A DNA stretch of 64,000 bases. Source: Ashinkailepas kermadecensis (lineage: Eukaryota; Arthropoda; Thecostraca; Neolepadidae). A program made the translations under genes and the position numbers. Below the pieces are notes generated by a model. That model was not told where the DNA came from, ran no database searches, and was given only the letters and a program-made list of their open reading frames with translations. The first letter of the stretch is position 1. Each line of letters begins with the position of its first letter. Location: NCBI GenBank assembly GCA_034440615.1, contig JAOTOM010004799.1:124001-188000 (forward strand). Reading direction: 5' to 3'. Positions 32,260 through 43,812 of the stretch are shown here, piece by piece.

Positions 32260-34758
32260 AGTGTAAGCTAAGTGAGGTACCCTCGGCATCCACCAGGCTG
32301 AAGACTCTAGCATTTGTGAGACGGCAGATGACCTCGTCGACTGTGGGAATCGGACAGTGTTCACGCCGGACTGCTTTGTTTAAGTGGAGAGGGTCAAGGC
32401 AGAGCCGGATGTCACCGTTTGGTTGATCAACAATCACTAGATGCGACACACACTTTGTGGATTCGGTGATGCACAAGATGACATTCATCGCTTCTAGCTC
32501 GTCTAATTTTTTTCGAAGTTTATCACGAACATTCACACGAACTTTGCGAGGTGCATGGACGATGGGGATGACACCGGGGTCCGTGACTATGTCATAGTTT
32601 TCGGCCACGATACCGACCTGGTCGTTGTCGAATACATCACTGTACTGGCTGAGGAGAGCGGAACGGGTCAGTTTGCCCGTGCCACGAGTGACCCGGCTAT
32701 GTGTTCTCTCCGTCGGCCCTCGGACCGACCAACTCGTCGGTGTCCGTGTGGTGCTGCCGCTCTGGGGAGTTGGAGATGGTGTCACAAAGACGTAGTCTAG
32801 AGGGTCACAGTCTCGGACGTCGATCAGTCCTAGCTGAACCGACGTGCGCAAACTGAGTATGGGCACAGCTGCCCCTGACACCACATTGCACTGTACGGCA
32901 CACATGTTCAGTGATGTCGGGTTGATCATAGTCAAAGTTTCGCGGCCTGCTGTACGCATCAGGGCACCGTCGTGTAGCCGAAGCACGGTCTTACACGGTT
33001 CTAGTTTTTCTCCGCTTAGGTCTCCCGTAACTCGTACATACTCATCTAGAGGCAGCACATCACACTCAGTGTCAGAGTATATCCAAAAATGTCACTGGCT
33101 TGCCGTTCTTTGTACACAGAGTTGTATTCGCTTTGCTCGGACACTGCTCACCGGTGTCAGGGTACTCAGTCTGAGACGTCATAAAGTCGTGCTGGTGGAG
33201 AGCATCGGTGGCAGGTTCCGGTGATGCCCTCTTGGCGGCGACCGCGTGTAGCTGCTGCCACCTAGTGGCTGCTGCGGGCAGCTGACAGCCACCCGGATAT
33301 CCGCCTGAGGTATTGGGCGGGAATAATGGCGCCGGCCAGGATACGGGCGAGATCGGCACGACCGGACTGCGCAGGCGCCGGCATTGCTGCCCGCGAAGTG
33401 GTTGTCGTCCCCACACTTCCAACACCGCTTACACCAGGCCACACAGTAGGAGTGGGCCAAAGGATAGACCAGACTGCAGAATTTGTACCTTTTCGGCACG
33501 CTTGGACCCGTCAGCCGACTCTGGGTCACGATGCCCACGTCGGCACCCCCATCACGTGCAGGTTACGACTGGCGGCTTCCTCCGAGAGCGTCCGTGGCAT
33601 CTTGCAACGTCAGGTCCGCTCGCTTCAGCAGGGCTTTTCGAACTTTGCTGTCCTTAATCCCCATGCAGACACGGTCCCGTATCACGTTGTCCGCATCGGG
33701 GAACGAGCACGTGCCTGCGAGTGAGCGCAGCCCCGACAAGAACTTACTGATTCACTGGGTTGTTGTTGGCGCTGATAAAACTTGAACCGCTCCATGTACT
33801 CTTCGAAGCGCTGCGGTGGGACGAGCCTGGTTCCAACAAGTTACGAATAATAAAGCCATCCCTCGGCCAGTGGCTCTCGCGCTCGCGCAGAACAAGGCGA
33901 GGCGAGGTGACGCTGTGTCGTTTACCCATAGGACATACTTACTCCGCCCATGTTCACTTACTCAATGGTGAGAATGAACCATTTTGCCCGATATGTTGTG
34001 CAGTAATGACAGTTAGCCACGTTCTGATTTCATGCCCTAGGCTAGGGGTGGAGCGGCTACGTCATTTTATGAGTGATCAAGCTCACTCACTCCTAGTAGT
34101 TTTAGGTGACAAATCCCAGGCCGTAGAATCCGGAAGGCTCTTCAGCTTCCTATCTGATGTGAATTTGTATGCTATTTACCCGGGATGTTAACATCAAAAT
34201 GCACCAGGAAATAAAATATTTGTAGTACAAGGGACGTCCTATAGCGACGGCTGGAACAACTAACTGTTGTGGGCGCTAAATGACCTCGTGGTCGGCGCGC
34301 CCTTTCGCCCAAATAATCAAGCAATATATACCCCTCGCCGACATGCACTGCATGCAAGTTATGTGGCACAATAGGGCTAGGTAGACGGCTACGCACTATG
34401 TGAATCTTGATGCCATTCTGAACCGCACTTTGATAACGCTGTGAGTTATGGGCGCAAAATGACCTCAGTAGTCGAGGCGCCCTAAAGCCCAAATAACTAA
34501 CTAACTCGAAGCGCGGCAGAAGGCATGGTGATCTATCAGCTTGTTCCTAGTTGGGAAAGTGCGCGGAGACATCTTGTGCGTCTCGCCCGGCGCAATTGAA
34601 AAATACCGCGACTTGCACCGGGACCGGCTTGGACGTGAGTTCCGTCGCCGTGCCAGTCCCGACGCCAGGACCGCCATGTTGTTTCCAGGGCCGGGGAGGA
34701 TAAATCCAACTGGATGGGGGTTCGGAACGCGGCTTGCATCGCCCAGCTTCTGACACCA
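32260..34758 (-). pseudogene. Gypsy-type LTR retrotransposon relic (gag, protease end, start of reverse transcriptase)
   Basis: On the minus strand, from high to low coordinates: a gag N-terminal part with VQVAVFFNCAGRDAQ near 34590, then after an inserted LINE fragment RFEEYMERFKFYQR (near 33800), VIRDRVCMGIKD and DLTLQDATDA (33600-33690), and a zinc-knuckle region RCWKCGDDNHFAG (near 33410). The frame 33058-32255 spans the end of the protease and enters the reverse transcriptase: APRKVRVNVRDKLRKKLDEL, then MNVILCITESTKCVSHLVIV, RLCLDPLHLNKAVRREH and RVFSLVDAEG. It stops before the catalytic YxDD, so the rest of pol is missing. Frameshifts in gag make it inactive. Confidence 0.8.
33812..34505 (+). 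mobile_element. I-like LINE 3' fragment inserted in the Gypsy relic
   Basis: The + strand encodes the end of a LINE ORF2: TRRGEVTLCRLPIGHTYSAH, then FCPICCAVMTVSHVLISC, the cysteine-histidine motif after RNase H in I/R1-type elements, with a stop near 34191. A 3' untranslated part ends in TAACTAACTAACT. The 9-mer TCGAAGCGC flanks it at 33803-33811 and 34506-34514 as a target-site duplication. It lies in antiparallel orientation inside the Gypsy gag region. Confidence 0.8.
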
Positions 34759-34971
34759 TGTAACGAAATTGTATTCTTCGATCTTCCAGGACACTTCACA
34801 ATGCTCAGTATCACTTCTTAGCTTTGCTTATCTAACACCTTTCAAGACCACACGAGACAAACCTTCCTGCTCGCCCAGCTAGACAGTACTGGTGCTCGCC
34901 ACGCACCATCCTATAGTCCACGTTCTCGCCTCTAGATGGCTACCGGCGAGGCCGGTAGCGACCGTCACACA
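34747..34971 (-). repeat. Probable Gypsy 5' LTR and primer-binding site
   Basis: Read on the minus strand, a segment starts TGTGTGACGG (at 34971) and ends TTCGTTACA (at 34759), about 213 bp with TG...CA ends. It is followed at once by TGGTGTCAGAAG (34758-34747), a typical Gypsy primer-binding site starting TGG. The gag relic follows. No second LTR is seen, because the element is truncated. Confidence 0.6.
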
Positions 34972-35925
34972 GTTGAGTGGTTTACACAACTGAATGGGGT
35001 AGCACAGACTTCGGCGTACCCACCATACCATTCCGCAAAGAGGATTGAGCGGAAGTTCCATGGAGGGTACAAGCCCCCTCCCCCTACACCATACCACTGA
35101 CAGATTTATGATTTTGCCAAGGAGGCGTCATTTCTCCAGAGGGGCGACTCTTGATCCAGAACATTTGGACGGGGTACTCTCCGATGTCCCAGGGGGGCAC
35201 CATTTGTTTTTATCTGAGGAGTGCCTTTCGCCGAGAAAAAAATCGCGGCGTGCGTTCTGACTCCCAGAGGACTGCCGTTCCCAGGCCGAGGAGCGTGTTG
35301 CGGTGAGAAATTCGGGGGAGGGGTACACTGGAACCTCCAAGGGAGGCGTCCTTCGGGTCATAAGGGGCGCCACTTTCACTTCCTCCACCTTGGATCAACC
35401 CTTGCAACATACCCTAGCTGGCAACGCCACTAACTCTTGTCGATTTGCTGCTATTTGCCAGTCGTTCGACTCAGCGGTGTTGATTTATATACCCTAATGT
35501 GGCCCCAATTAATTTTGGTATGCCCATTGCCTTCATGTACTTTGTCCCGTCCAATTATTTCAAGATCAAGATAAAGATAAAGAAATAAGAGATAAAGATT
35601 CAAGATAATGATCATCAAGATATCAACATCGATGGGCCGACCATTGGGGCGAGGTGGGCTCCGTCTCACAAATGTCTTCACTTCGCACCACGATAACTTC
35701 GGAACGGAGTGTAATAAATAAATAAGGAATGAACGGTAAGGTTCCTTGATCAATTCTGTATCATGAAAGGGTTATGCAATCCTCCTGAGATGGCTTAATC
35801 AATTGGGGAAAAAATGCAAATACGAATTGCGTACCCCGAACTCCCATAGGCGCACGGCCAAAAACGGGGAAGGGTCTAAGAAACAGACACCATCTCACAT
35901 ACACCGTTTGACAGACACCATCTCG
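34972..35925. other. Intergenic stretch, nothing recognised
   Basis: No motif-bearing frames. An AAGATAAAGATAAAGA-like short repeat is at 35565-35615. Confidence 0.45.
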
Positions 35926-35929
35926 CAGA

Positions 35930-36270
35930 CATGGCTGATCTCGGAAACCGCTGGTTCGATCTTCATGAAACCTACACCAAGCGATCACCCGTGTGCCAGA
36001 GGAATGCGGTTTGGACTTTCGTGGCTCTGGGTCAAGTCAAAGGTCATCAAATCGCCGCAAAAAACAACAATAATTCCTCGCATACATGGCCGATCTCTGC
36101 AACCGCTGGATCGATGTTAATAAAACCTTCACCAAGCGATCGGGTGTTTGCCCGAGGCGTGTGGTTTGGACTTTCGTGGCCTTGGGTCAAGTCCAAGGTC
36201 ACCAAATCTCCGAAAAGCCCCCCGAAAATCCTTGCAGGCATGGCCGATCTCGGCAACCGCTGGATCGCTG
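35930..36270 (+). repeat. About 155-bp imperfect tandem repeat, 2 to 3 copies
   Basis: ATGGCTGATCTCGGAAACCG-like starts occur at 35930, 36085 and 36240, each followed by CGCTGG and, in the full copies, by GGTTTGGACTTTCGTGGC and AAGGTCA. It may be part of a dispersed family, since each copy looks like the same module. Confidence 0.75.
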
Positions 36271-36289
36271 GAAGTTAAGGCAATTGGTA

Positions 36290-37362
36290 TCTTCAGCAAA
36301 ATCTTTAGTAAGTTCCACAACTGATGATGATCCTGCACGGTACGTACCAATGCAGACGTGCTTCCCTAACGCCGACCATGTCCTTTGCCACGTTCATTCT
36401 CGCCGCAACATTGAGCACCAATTTACCCGTATGCGTACTCCGGAACTCGTTCGCCAGTCAATTCTAAGCGATCTGTTCGATAGCAAATTTGGTTTAATTA
36501 GCATCACTGATAAGATCTCATTCGCAAAAAAAAATTGAGGAGTGTTTCAGCCAGTGGGCCCTCGGAACGAAACGAAGCAGCGAAATTCGTCACGTACTTC
36601 CTGCAATTTAAGTTCAAGAAAATAATCACCAATATTATTGGAAAAAAAGGCACGTACGAATCGCATAGCATCCACAACACAATCCACGTCACAGGACATT
36701 AGAAAATGTAGGTGAACACGTTCATTGATGTATTTCGTGTGTTGATAATATTTGAAGAAAAGGAAACAAACAGGGCTTTGCGCGACGAGGGAACTTATAA
36801 AGTGAGTGACCTATACAAGCACTTTATGATCTCCAAAACACAGATAGCCTCACTCACACTGTATCAGCAGCACTGGAATGTTTCTGTGTTCAGTACATCG
36901 GCGCCGGTAATCTCGACCCAAAACCTGACTAAGTCTCTCAACATTCCGGCATCGGCAGGTCGAAAACAACATTTTCAGGCACGGTCTCATGCGAAGAAAC
37001 CTGCCATTCAGATCAATTCTGAACCATTCATAATTTCGTTACGCTCCCCTAAAATAAAGAAATGCAAATCACGCAAACAAACAACCAACTGGTGCATCGT
37101 TCAGAAACCTCATGACATAGTTATCACCCACAGGGAATGTTCGGAGTATCCAAAAGAGATTGCAGGTAAAACCGTTATGGTTGAAACGAATTCCAGACAA
37201 ATGGCTTGTATGTCTTATCACATATCCAAGTCATGTTTGTACCTCCGTTTTCCTGATATCGTCAACAATCACAAGCAAATCACAGTAGGCAAACACTTAC
37301 TTCCACTTTTGACAACATCACACAAAACATTGATCAAGGAAGTGCTTGGGGTCTGCATTTAG
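36290..37362 (+). pseudogene. Mutator-like (MULE-type) transposase relic
   Basis: The + strand frame before 36536 reads CFPNADHVLCHVHSRRNIEH, then TPELVRQSILSDLFDSK, matching the region around the second catalytic residue of animal MULE-like transposases, where Phe-Pro-Xaa-Ala precedes a Cys/His strand. After stops and a frame change, the 216-codon frame 36712-37362 holds ALRDEGTYKVSDLY, then WCIVQKPHDIVITHREC, YHISKSCLYLRFPDIV and TSHKTLIKEVLGVCI. The last parts match the C-terminal domain common in such transposon proteins. The upstream half including the first catalytic residue is not seen. It is inactive. Confidence 0.6.
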
Positions 37363-37499
37363 GGGTTGCGAATATGTACGAAATATAGTTCATTGTTCAC
37401 ACTCAAGCTAATAGTTTGATCCAAGTGTCCAATTACTCATTCCACAAATATTTATGGTCATGTGCTCGCCGTTTTAATTTTTTTTTATTATTCTGGTCG

Positions 37500-37750
37500 G
37501 GAATGCGTTGCTTTCAACATGCTATGATTTCGTATGGTGTCTCAAAAGACGACGCCTTCGAACCTTAGTTTGAAGACCGTCGCCATTTGAAGTTATTTTC
37601 GTATGTTTATGCTAGTCTAGAATATGATGCTTTCAAAATGCTGATATTTCGTGTGGTGTCTCTAAAGACGACGCCTTCGCACCTTAGTTTGATGGCCGTC
37701 GCCATTTTAAGTGGTTTTCGTATGTTTATGTTAGTCTGGAATATGATGCT
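37500..37750 (+). repeat. About 120-bp tandem duplication
   Basis: Two copies sharing AAGACGACGCCTTCG and TTTTCGTATGTTTATG, about 120 bp apart. Confidence 0.85.
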
Positions 37751-37864
37751 AAAACACATAGCTAAAGGATCATTCTACATATATATGCAAAGAACGAGGC
37801 TATAGCAGGGCAACACGATACGCTGCAAATTCCCATCAAACGTGATGTATTATAAAATGCAATC

Positions 37865-37871
37865 ATATATA

Positions 37872-37939
<68 letters not shown>

Positions 37940-37981
37940 CAATGTATATATACAACGTATATATACAATGTATATTATACA

Positions 37982-38037
<56 letters not shown>

Positions 38038-38076
38038 AGGTATATATACAACGTATATATACAATGTATATTATAC

Positions 38077-38149
<73 letters not shown>

Positions 38150-38200
38150 TGCATACTTTGATGCATGTATGATTATTATATATATATGTATATATATATA
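37865..38200. repeat. (TA)n array with an embedded higher-order unit
   Basis: Alternating TA is interrupted twice by near-identical blocks built from TATACAATGTATA and TATACAACGTATA (about 37938-37980 and 38034-38080). Confidence 0.92.
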
Positions 38201-38910
38201 CATGCATCACACATACAATGTAAACATAAACTGACAAATATATAGACTCGAATGTTGTGCCCCCCCCCGACGAGGCACCACCTTTTCGTGGTGGGGGATT
38301 GAGTGTTCCAACGATCCGGCGGCCCGGTCCAAAGGGAAGGAGCCAGACTAGGAGTGCCTCTTCTATCTTTCCATCCCTCTGCGTCCATTCCAATATCCGT
38401 CGTTTTTCCTGACTGCGTATCGGCCATATTTAGCAAACTCAGCTTTTTTACAGGGAAAGTCCGAGGCCGATGCACAGCCTATGGCACCGTGCTGATATAC
38501 ATTTTACAGCGGAAGATATACATTTTCATGCACGCGTCTAAATTTCAATCGACAAAAATATTCCGAAACACCTAGGATTTCCGTTACATTAGACGAACTC
38601 GTCAACGTGGATATCTCAGATATTATGCGATTTCTCAACTACATCAAGGTGCATGTTGTGTGTCCCACAGGCGGTTCTTAGGGTGAGCATAGGTTAGGGT
38701 ACATTTGCCCCCTCTCGCCGGTGCAGTGCTATGAAATGTGTCTTCAATGTTTTTAAGACACATACTAACATGACTTAGACCGATTGACTTCTTCCACTTG
38801 GGTCTCATCTTCCACACGGTATCGCCATTGTTTGCAATTGTTATGATTGCTTTTGTATTTTGCTCACATTCGCTGTCATCGCTTGTCCACTCATCTCTTG
38901 TGATGTCCTG
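38201..38910. other. Intergenic stretch, nothing recognised
   Basis: Open frames on both strands have no family features. Confidence 0.45.
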
Positions 38911-38914
38911 AAGT

Positions 38915-39165
38915 GTACACATACACCTACATACATACCTGCACACATATGCACACAGACACATCTACACACACACACACCTACACACATACATAGACAC
39001 ACACCTACACACACATGTGCACACACACACATGTACACACACACACATACATACACGCAAACCTACACACATATCTGTACACACACCAACACACACACGT
39101 ACACATACATACACACATAAATACAGACACACATATACATACACACACATACACATACACACATA
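38915..39165. repeat. (CA)n-rich simple repeat
   Basis: Imperfect ACACACATACA-type sequence; it generates Thr-His and Val-Cys false frames. Confidence 0.92.
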
Positions 39166-40770
39166 CGTGTTTACCGTGACTAGCGTATACTATGGCCTGG
39201 CAGTCACTAACGAGGACACCCTTTAGTTTCCACTGGAGAAGCATCGATTTCTTATCTGTGATAGAGCAAGATCTGCCGAGTAAGATGGAGGGTCGATTTG
39301 GGTGGAAACATCCAATCGATGGCCTCCAGTGTGAATTGGAATACCGAGGACATCGATGGAACCTAGGACAGTGTGTGTGTTTCGTCTCAGATGTTCACCA
39401 TACATGTTATCGTGAATACCGAGGACCGTCGCCTGACGGTCAGTACCGAGAGATCCGATTCCTTTGACATCCGAGAGCAGTGTGTATGTCTCATGTCATA
39501 ATTGGTGCGTCTGTGCGATCTTTTGTGTCTGTGATAATCGCCTGTGTGGCGTCTAAATAACCTAGTCCCACTGATTCCTTAGCATAGTACGCCTGTCCTC
39601 CAATAACCATAGGATCGTAGCCTGACATGCAAAGTTGTGGTGGAACAAATGATTGCCAGGCACAGTATCCGACTGAAAAGTCACTGCATTCAGGTCGCAT
39701 TTGGGCGAAATTGTCCAGGTCCTATCCCCAATTGTGGAATTTGTGGGGTCATATCCCCGCAGCTGTCGTAATATTTATACCACTGGAGAAGAGTTAGGGC
39801 CTACAATATCGTGAATACTGTCGCTATAATTATAACTGTACTTTTTAACTGAAAATAGCCTTTAAAAAATCGAAGTACTGGTCCACATGCCCCTCTTCTC
39901 AGCCCAGACCATGCTCGCTTCTGTCATTTTCCGAAAGAACTGCATTCACAATGGCGTAGCCAGTTTTCAGCTCTGGGAATTCCGCGAGCCGCAAGGGCTA
40001 TGGGTCCGGTGAAAGTTAAATGTCAAACACCTATCTGAAAACATAGAAGTGGTTTTGGTGAGCAGCGTAGACAATGTACTCCGCTCAATAAGGATTTGAT
40101 TTGAATTCGTAACGAACTTGACGTTTTATAATTCAGTCGTGCAATTTATTACCATTGTTAGCTTTTATCATAGACGTCGCCACCGATGGGGTATTTGGTA
40201 TCCGGCTCCGCCAGATATTATCTGGTGTGGTCTGATCAACTTCTGGAAAATGCGGTATTTCATAACCGCGGTGGAAACATGTCGCCAACTCATGGGTGGG
40301 GGGCCCAATGCATGGAGGCAATGTGCGTCGCCAATTTGGCTGATAGGGCCCTCCTCACATGGTCTCATGTTGAGAGAACAAAGTGTTGGTCGGGCGGAGG
40401 TAAAGGTGGTCGGACTGAGACTACACCAGAAATGTAGGAAACTCAGCACATGCATATGGCCTCATTTCTCCTCGGAATTATGGCACTTCACTTTGAACTT
40501 CGAAATGGAAGACATGAAAAACTACAGAAATAATTGAAAATTATGAATATCTGACGACATTAGCAATAATTGAACATGAACAACTTTAGACCCCGTCCTT
40601 TGTGCACTAGGGTGGGACCCTAACAATCAAACAAAGCAAATCCTTCGAGATGCACCTTGCTTCAATTATCCTTGGCAACTCAAGAATGCATGCAAACTTG
40701 CACGTTGATCCGACAAAATTTAGAGATGGCGACAAAGGCCATCTTTTTGCTATCCTATCTTATTATCTTT
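39166..40770. other. Intergenic stretch, nothing recognised
   Basis: No gene or element identified. The paired open frames at 40118-40537 (both strands) have no known motif. Confidence 0.4.
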
Positions 40771-40774
40771 TGCT

Positions 40775-42763
40775 TTTGCTATCGAGACGGATGTGATGTG
40801 GGTGTTGAAGCTGAATTTTTCGTCTATATGTACTCCTAGGAACTTAAAGTTTTTCACCTGTTTGATGGTTTTGTCATCGATTTTAAGTAGTGTTTTTGGC
40901 GTGGGGCGGAGACGACTGTATGTTGCGGTAGCCGATATTTCTGCTGACGGGGTGAAGACCCAAGTTTTGCACCACTTTGCAATGTGGTCTAGACGGGCTT
41001 GAATGTTTTTGTCAGCTTTTAGGAAGCATCGTGATGTCCAAATGGCTATGTCGTCCGTGAAAAGTGAGTATTGAAGGAAGTGTCCGTGTGGTCAGCAAGT
41101 ATGTCGTCGATCATGATGATGAAAAGGCTCGGTGAGAGCACGCTCCCCTGCGCCAGGCCCTGCTCCTGAGTTGTGGTGTTTGATGTGACACTGCCGCATC
41201 GTACCTTGAAGGTCCTGTCCCTGATGGAGTTCAGAATGAAGTGTGCCATGTGTCCGCGTAGGCCTATCTTATGGAGTTTGTGTCAGTGCGGAATTGTGTA
41301 CTCGGTCGAATGCGGCAGCAATGTGCAAGTAGACGGCTATTGTTGTGCGTTTGATGCGCAGACCACTTTTGATGTCATGCACTAATGTAATGAGATTGTC
41401 TGTAGTTGATTTTTAACGCTGGAAGCCGCACTGGTTGTTTGTCGGTTGGTTGGTTGGTTGGTTATTCGTTTTTACGACACGTCGACCGTTGAGTCAGGTA
41501 GCGTCGCCAATCTCTCACGCGGATTGCTCGCGGGCGAAGAGTAGCGACAAGTGAGACTCGAACCTACAACCTTTCGATTGTGAGACGAACATCGTGCCCA
41601 TAGACCACTCGTCCCCCACTGGTATTTGTCGAGCAGGTCGTTGTGTTCCAGAAATTGCCATAATCATGTGTTGACCATGCCCTCGACCAGCTTACTAGCG
41701 CAGCTAGTAAGTGAGATGGGTGGAGTGAACCTTTTGGGGTGGAGTGATCTTTGTGCGTCTTTGGCAATGGAATGACTACGCTCTCCCGCCAGGATGCGGG
41801 AAACGTGTCGCTTTGGTAAAGCTCATTTATGGTCGCTAGTAGGGAGTTAGGGAGTTTTTGCTAAGACGTTTAAGAAACTGGAAATGGATGTCGTCCGGCG
41901 CAACCGACGTGTTTCTACACTTGCTGGAGGAAATGTGTAATTCGTGCTTAGTAAACGACTGATTGTAGATGTCTATTGCTAGAGCTAAATTTTGCTTTGG
42001 AGGCAGGGGCGTCTAGAGCGCTTACTATAGTGCTATCGTAGTTGCTGTTGCCAGATACACTGGCGTAGTGTAGTTTGAAGTGGTCTACGACTTACTTGTC
42101 GTGGGTCAGTGATCTGCTGTCCTTTCACCGTCAGCTGGGGGAAAGGGCCTGGTGACGGGCGTTTCAGGTTGAAACGCTTCATCAGGTCCCAAATTCTGCC
42201 GGTACGGGTGAACCTATTGAATTGAGAGGCAAAGGACTGCCAACAGTTTTGGCGTGCTGTTCGGATTATGTACCGGCAGTGTTTTTGGGATTGCCTGTAT
42301 GCTGACAGGTGTGCTTCGCACACTCACCTTTCGAATTGTTTGTGGGCACGGCGTCGTGCGACGATTGCCCTTATACACTCCGGAGTCCACCATGGCGTAG
42401 ATGCCTTTTTCCTAGGTTGGTTACTTTTTGGGACTGAGTCTCGTGCTGCTGAGCGTATGGCCCTTAGGATTGTAACGATTTTGCTGGTCTCTGAATTTGC
42501 TAGGTTGAGGTCCACATGATCCTCGAATTTCGCTCAGTCTGCTCTTTTCAAGTTCCAAGAGGGTCTAAATAGCTTAGTGTGGTGGATAGAGTCCGTGCTG
42601 AGCCTAATTGTGATTGGATAGTGCTCGCTCAGCCCGGGAACGTCTGAAGCTGACCAGTCAAATAGTGAGCTAATTCGTTGGGAGCAGCACGTCAAGTCAA
42701 TGCAACTGTCCGATCCTCATAGGGTCGGGTTGTAGTGGGTGGCGGCCCCGGTGTTGAGAAGTA
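40775..42763 (-). pseudogene. LINE C ORF2 relic: endonuclease end, linker and reverse transcriptase
   Basis: On the minus strand, from 42760 downward: the end of the endonuclease (SCIDLTCCSQRI, then SDVPGLSEHYPITIRL), the linker motif STPWWTPECIRAIVARRRAH (near 42390), QSFASQFNRFTRTGRIWDLM (42200-42250), then reverse transcriptase blocks NQCGFQR and DNLITLVHDIKSGL (41340-41430), QGSVLSPSLFIIMIDDI (near 41130), FTDDIAIWTSR (near 41060) and KFLGVHIDEKFSF (near 40840). It is cut by a SINE at 41445-41617 and has many stops. Most of the endonuclease is deleted and the 3' end is missing beyond about 40775. It resembles an I-clade element. Confidence 0.8.
41445..41617 (-). mobile_element. tRNA-derived SINE, copy 2, inside LINE C
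   Basis: Same family as the element at 7868-8031, full length, with head near 41617 and (AACC)n tail near 41445. The B box reads GGTTCGAGTCTC. Imperfect target duplications flank it: ACTGGTTGTTTGTCG at 41430-41444 and ACTGGTATTTGTCG at 41618-41631. The insertion interrupts the reverse transcriptase of LINE C, so the SINE is younger than that LINE. Confidence 0.88.
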
Positions 42764-43802
42764 CTAGGGTTCGATGGCGTTAGGAGGAGTGGTAGGCTCA
42801 GTCTGAGTGCTGGCCTCAGACGAGGTTTTGGAGTGGGTTTGGGTGGATGAGCAGGGGGTCATGAGGGTGGGGGGTCGGTTTGGCAAGAGACGGTGGCCGT
42901 GGGCTTGCGGGGTGTCTGGGTAGCTGTTGAGGTGGCCTTGGTCTGGGCCGGCCGGATGGGTGTGGCAGGGGCCGAAGTACTGGAGGGGGAGTAGGAGAGG
43001 CGTCAGGGTGGCGATGGGGGCCCTGGCCGATTGGAAGTTGTACGAGAAGGGGTACGGCCAGGTCGTGTGGGGGAAGGGTGGGTAACGGTGGGGGATAGGA
43101 TGGAGACCGGGTCTGGGTCGGATGGGTGCTGGCGGAGGGATGATGCGGGGTGGATGTGGGAGGCCGTGCCTGAGGTGGGGTGGTGGGGGGCACGGACCGG
43201 GTCTGAAGTGCGGTGGGAGGGGAAGGAGGCCCTGACTGCGGTGGGGTGGGCGTGGGATGAGGGGTCGGTGGCGGAAGTGGTGTGGTGGGCCGGAATGTGT
43301 GTGAAGCTGACGTGGATAAGGGCCAGGTCTGAAGTGGAGTGGGAGTGGTAGGAGGCTAGGTCCGGGGTGGCGTGGCATGGGAAGGAGTGGTGCTCGGTGG
43401 CGTCGAAAGGCGGTGGGCCGGTGATATCGGGTATTGGTGGAGGTGTTGGGGCGAGGGTTGGAGGAGCGTTGTGGAGTGAGATGTGCCGGGCTCCGGGAGC
43501 CGGCTGCTGGTGGGATGGTACGGTGGGTGGGGGCTGGGATTGGAGGGGGTGTAGGTTTAGGGGTGTGAGCGTCGCGGCGTAACTTCGCCCGGCGGTAGGT
43601 GAGGTGTGGGGAGGTGAGGTTGTGGGAGTGTTAGTGGTGGTGGTGCTGCGTGTGTGCTGCCGTGCTATTGCTTGTGGCACCCTGTGAATTGCCGTATACC
43701 GGCACACTTCCCTCTCGTAAGCCCACTTGGGACAGTCGGGGTCGGTGGTGGGGTGCGGCCCATCACATCCTGCACAGCTCCGTTAGGAGGAGGTGCAGTC
43801 GG
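42764..43802 (-). pseudogene. LINE C ORF1 relic, downstream part: zinc knuckle and proline-rich tail
   Basis: From 43800 downward the minus strand reads a CCHC knuckle CAGCDGPHPTTDPDC, then CPKWAYEREVCRYTAIHRVP, the conserved end of the gag-like ORF1 of I/R1-type LINEs. A long Pro/Thr/His-rich tail follows to a stop near 42764. The ORF1 product binds LINE RNA in the family. A stop lies upstream of the knuckle. The first knuckles of the same ORF lie across the LINE A insertion at 47249-47334. It is truncated and inactive. Confidence 0.75.
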
Positions 43803-43812
43803 ATGCTGCGTG

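Noticed and set aside
38860..39120. Thr-His and Val-Cys frames
   Set aside because: Translations of the CA-rich simple repeat.
40118..40537. Overlapping open frames on both strands as a gene
   Set aside because: No recognised domain, start context or exon borders on either strand.
42764..43707. Long proline-rich frames as possible host structural protein
   Set aside because: They follow a LINE ORF1 zinc knuckle and the CPKWAYEREV motif, so they are the LINE C ORF1 tail.
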